The notes beneath the pieces are model-generated. The model was not told the DNA's origin and did not search any database. It saw nothing but the letters and a program-made list of their open reading frames with translations. 64,000 bases of DNA from Steinernema hermaphroditum (taxonomy: Eukaryota > Nematoda > Chromadorea > Rhabditida > Steinernematidae): contig CM059621.1 in NCBI GenBank assembly GCA_030435675.1, positions 16,182,001 to 16,246,000 on the forward strand, given 5' to 3'. The position numbers were made by a program, and so were the translations under genes. Shown piece by piece: positions 62,571 through 64,000 of the stretch (within the stretch, counting starts at the first letter, position 1; each line of letters starts with the position of its first letter).

Positions 62571-64000
62571 TGTAAAAAGAGACTTAGTGGATTGGGGAGC
62601 GAGCGGGGTATTAATTATGTTAAGGCTGTTTGTCAAAAAAGGAGCGTGGAGATACAAAAAGAGGAAATGAGTCCACAAAGGGACTGCTTCCTGCCCAGCT
62701 GCAGGCGTGTTATTGGATTGTATGAATCGCTCTTTTGTACAAAAATAATAAAAGCAATGAAGACAAGATGAAAAAAACGACGGTGGGGACATCGCGCAAA
62801 AATAATAAAAAAAGAACCGAGCGAGACCAACGATAAGGTTCAATATGAAATGTGTAGAGCTATTTGTCAAAAATGGTTCGGTCTACATGCCTACAAGCTA
62901 GCTTTATATCTAAAGGCATGAGTCAAGGCCGGAGCCTAAGCCGAGCCTGAATGATGGGGACATCCCAAAAACGAATATGTAGACTTTCTCCTTTCGTACG
63001 CAGTCTAAACTTTACAGGCATGCCCTTCAATCTAAATCCACTTGGACAGGAATCAATCAAACCAATGGTCCTGCGTCTTATTCTGTTCGTTTTGAGCAAG
63101 TTTCGAATCCTCCGAATTTACCAAGTCCGCGGAGTTTTCACTTATGATGCACAAAAATTCTTAGGGACGTTAATGAATTAATTGTATAAGCGCATACAAC
63201 ACTATAACAATTTAGTAAAAATGTTCCCGGTGCCCTGTTTTTCCACGTGGTTGTTTTTGCCTGAACTCAGCGGAAAGGTCTTTGGAGATGACCTAGAACT
63301 GTCTATTCACTAATAGTTTTGATGATACTACTGGTTCGATTGAAGACAGTGGAGCTAAAACGAAATTGGAAAAAAATATCGTGCGTTTACAGCGAGCTAA
63401 GATCACCATCAAATATATCATAAAAAATACAAAACAGGTGAACCAGCCTAGCCTCAAAAATTGGACAAAATCTGGGCTGAAAACGGGATTGAGAAATGGA
63501 GCTACAACTTAGTTTCGCGCATGAACTCATTTTTTTTCAGCGTCCACAAAGCTATTACACAGCGAAAAACAGAGAAAGATTGAATTCATCAAAGTAGTCT
63601 AGTACTCGCTAACAAGAAAGTTTTAGCCGAACATAACCAACGCATGTCAATTAAAAAATTTATCAGTGTTGTCACTAATAGATTATATCGTTCACCTTGC
63701 TGCAATGTATTGTAATAAATTTCACAGTCACAACATGAGTTTGGACAGAAATGACACAAAACGAGCAAATCGACAATCCAAAATACTTTCTAAAGGGGTT
63801 CTTTACTGCCCAACTGCACTCGTGTTCGTTGGTCATGCTTGGCTTTTGATGCACATTATACCCCTAAAAAAGAATAATCCAAAGTGTCCGAGTCAGGCCG
63901 AGCCGAAAATTAGCACATACTATTGAAAGATAACCTCAAAAGTTTGTCAGCTTACACACATCTTCGTAGCTCATATTCAAATGACCATAGTCCACTTTTC
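62571..64000. other. No gene seen
   Basis: AT-rich to the right edge, with + strand CAAAAAT copies and no supported exons. Confidence 0.45.

Overview
This is a eukaryotic window, most likely from a free-living rhabditid (clade V) nematode. The support is direct: protein-coding genes carry introns almost all 40-58 nt long with GT...(T)TTTCAG or TTTTAG borders; several genes have an acceptor-like TTTCAG only 5-8 nt upstream of the start codon, as expected for spliced-leader trans-splicing; and the recognisable genes (beta-COP, ubiquitin-S27a, a worm-type CK1-superfamily kinase, a LIN-18/RYK Wnt receptor) fit a worm. The species cannot be fixed from the sequence. I found no rRNA, tRNA or CRISPR.

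Layout. 1-15.4 kb is gene-poor: two tentative tiny genes (2.5-2.8 and 3.3-3.6 kb), dispersed repeats, fold-back elements and GC-rich non-coding islands. 15.4-34.3 kb is the gene-dense block: an unrecognised 314-residue protein (+), beta-coatomer (-), three tandem paralogues of a signal-peptide/single-TM family (-), ubiquitin-ribosomal protein S27a (-), a CK1-superfamily kinase (-) divergent from a small membrane protein (+), and a coiled-coil protein (+) whose 2-kb intron holds a Mutator-like MITE. 35.5-38.1 kb holds a decayed mariner-type transposon next to a decayed Lon protease copy. 38.6-46.4 kb is the LIN-18/RYK gene on the minus strand, with a Merlin-like transposon in one intron. 46.4-64 kb is gene-poor again: an inverted perfect copy of LIN-18 exon 1, a long (TG)n tract, fold-back elements, degenerate tandem repeats and more GC-rich islands.

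The genes are mostly unrelated housekeeping or signalling functions (COPI trafficking, ribosome/ubiquitin supply, phosphorylation, Wnt reception) with no sign of a joint pathway. The most unusual feature is global. The heptamer CAAAAAT occurs about 130 times on the + strand of this window but its reverse complement only about 13 times (hand counts). The excess is found in introns and intergenic DNA whichever way the host gene runs, and it is nearly absent from the gene-dense 15.4-29.5 kb block. I know of no described nematode motif with this behaviour. Other points worth a look are the near-identical conversion tract between two paralogues, the duplicated tail of the S27a gene marking a segmental duplication, two transposable elements with terminal arms built from short tandem repeats, and clustered GTCTG/CAGAC motifs upstream of the housekeeping genes.
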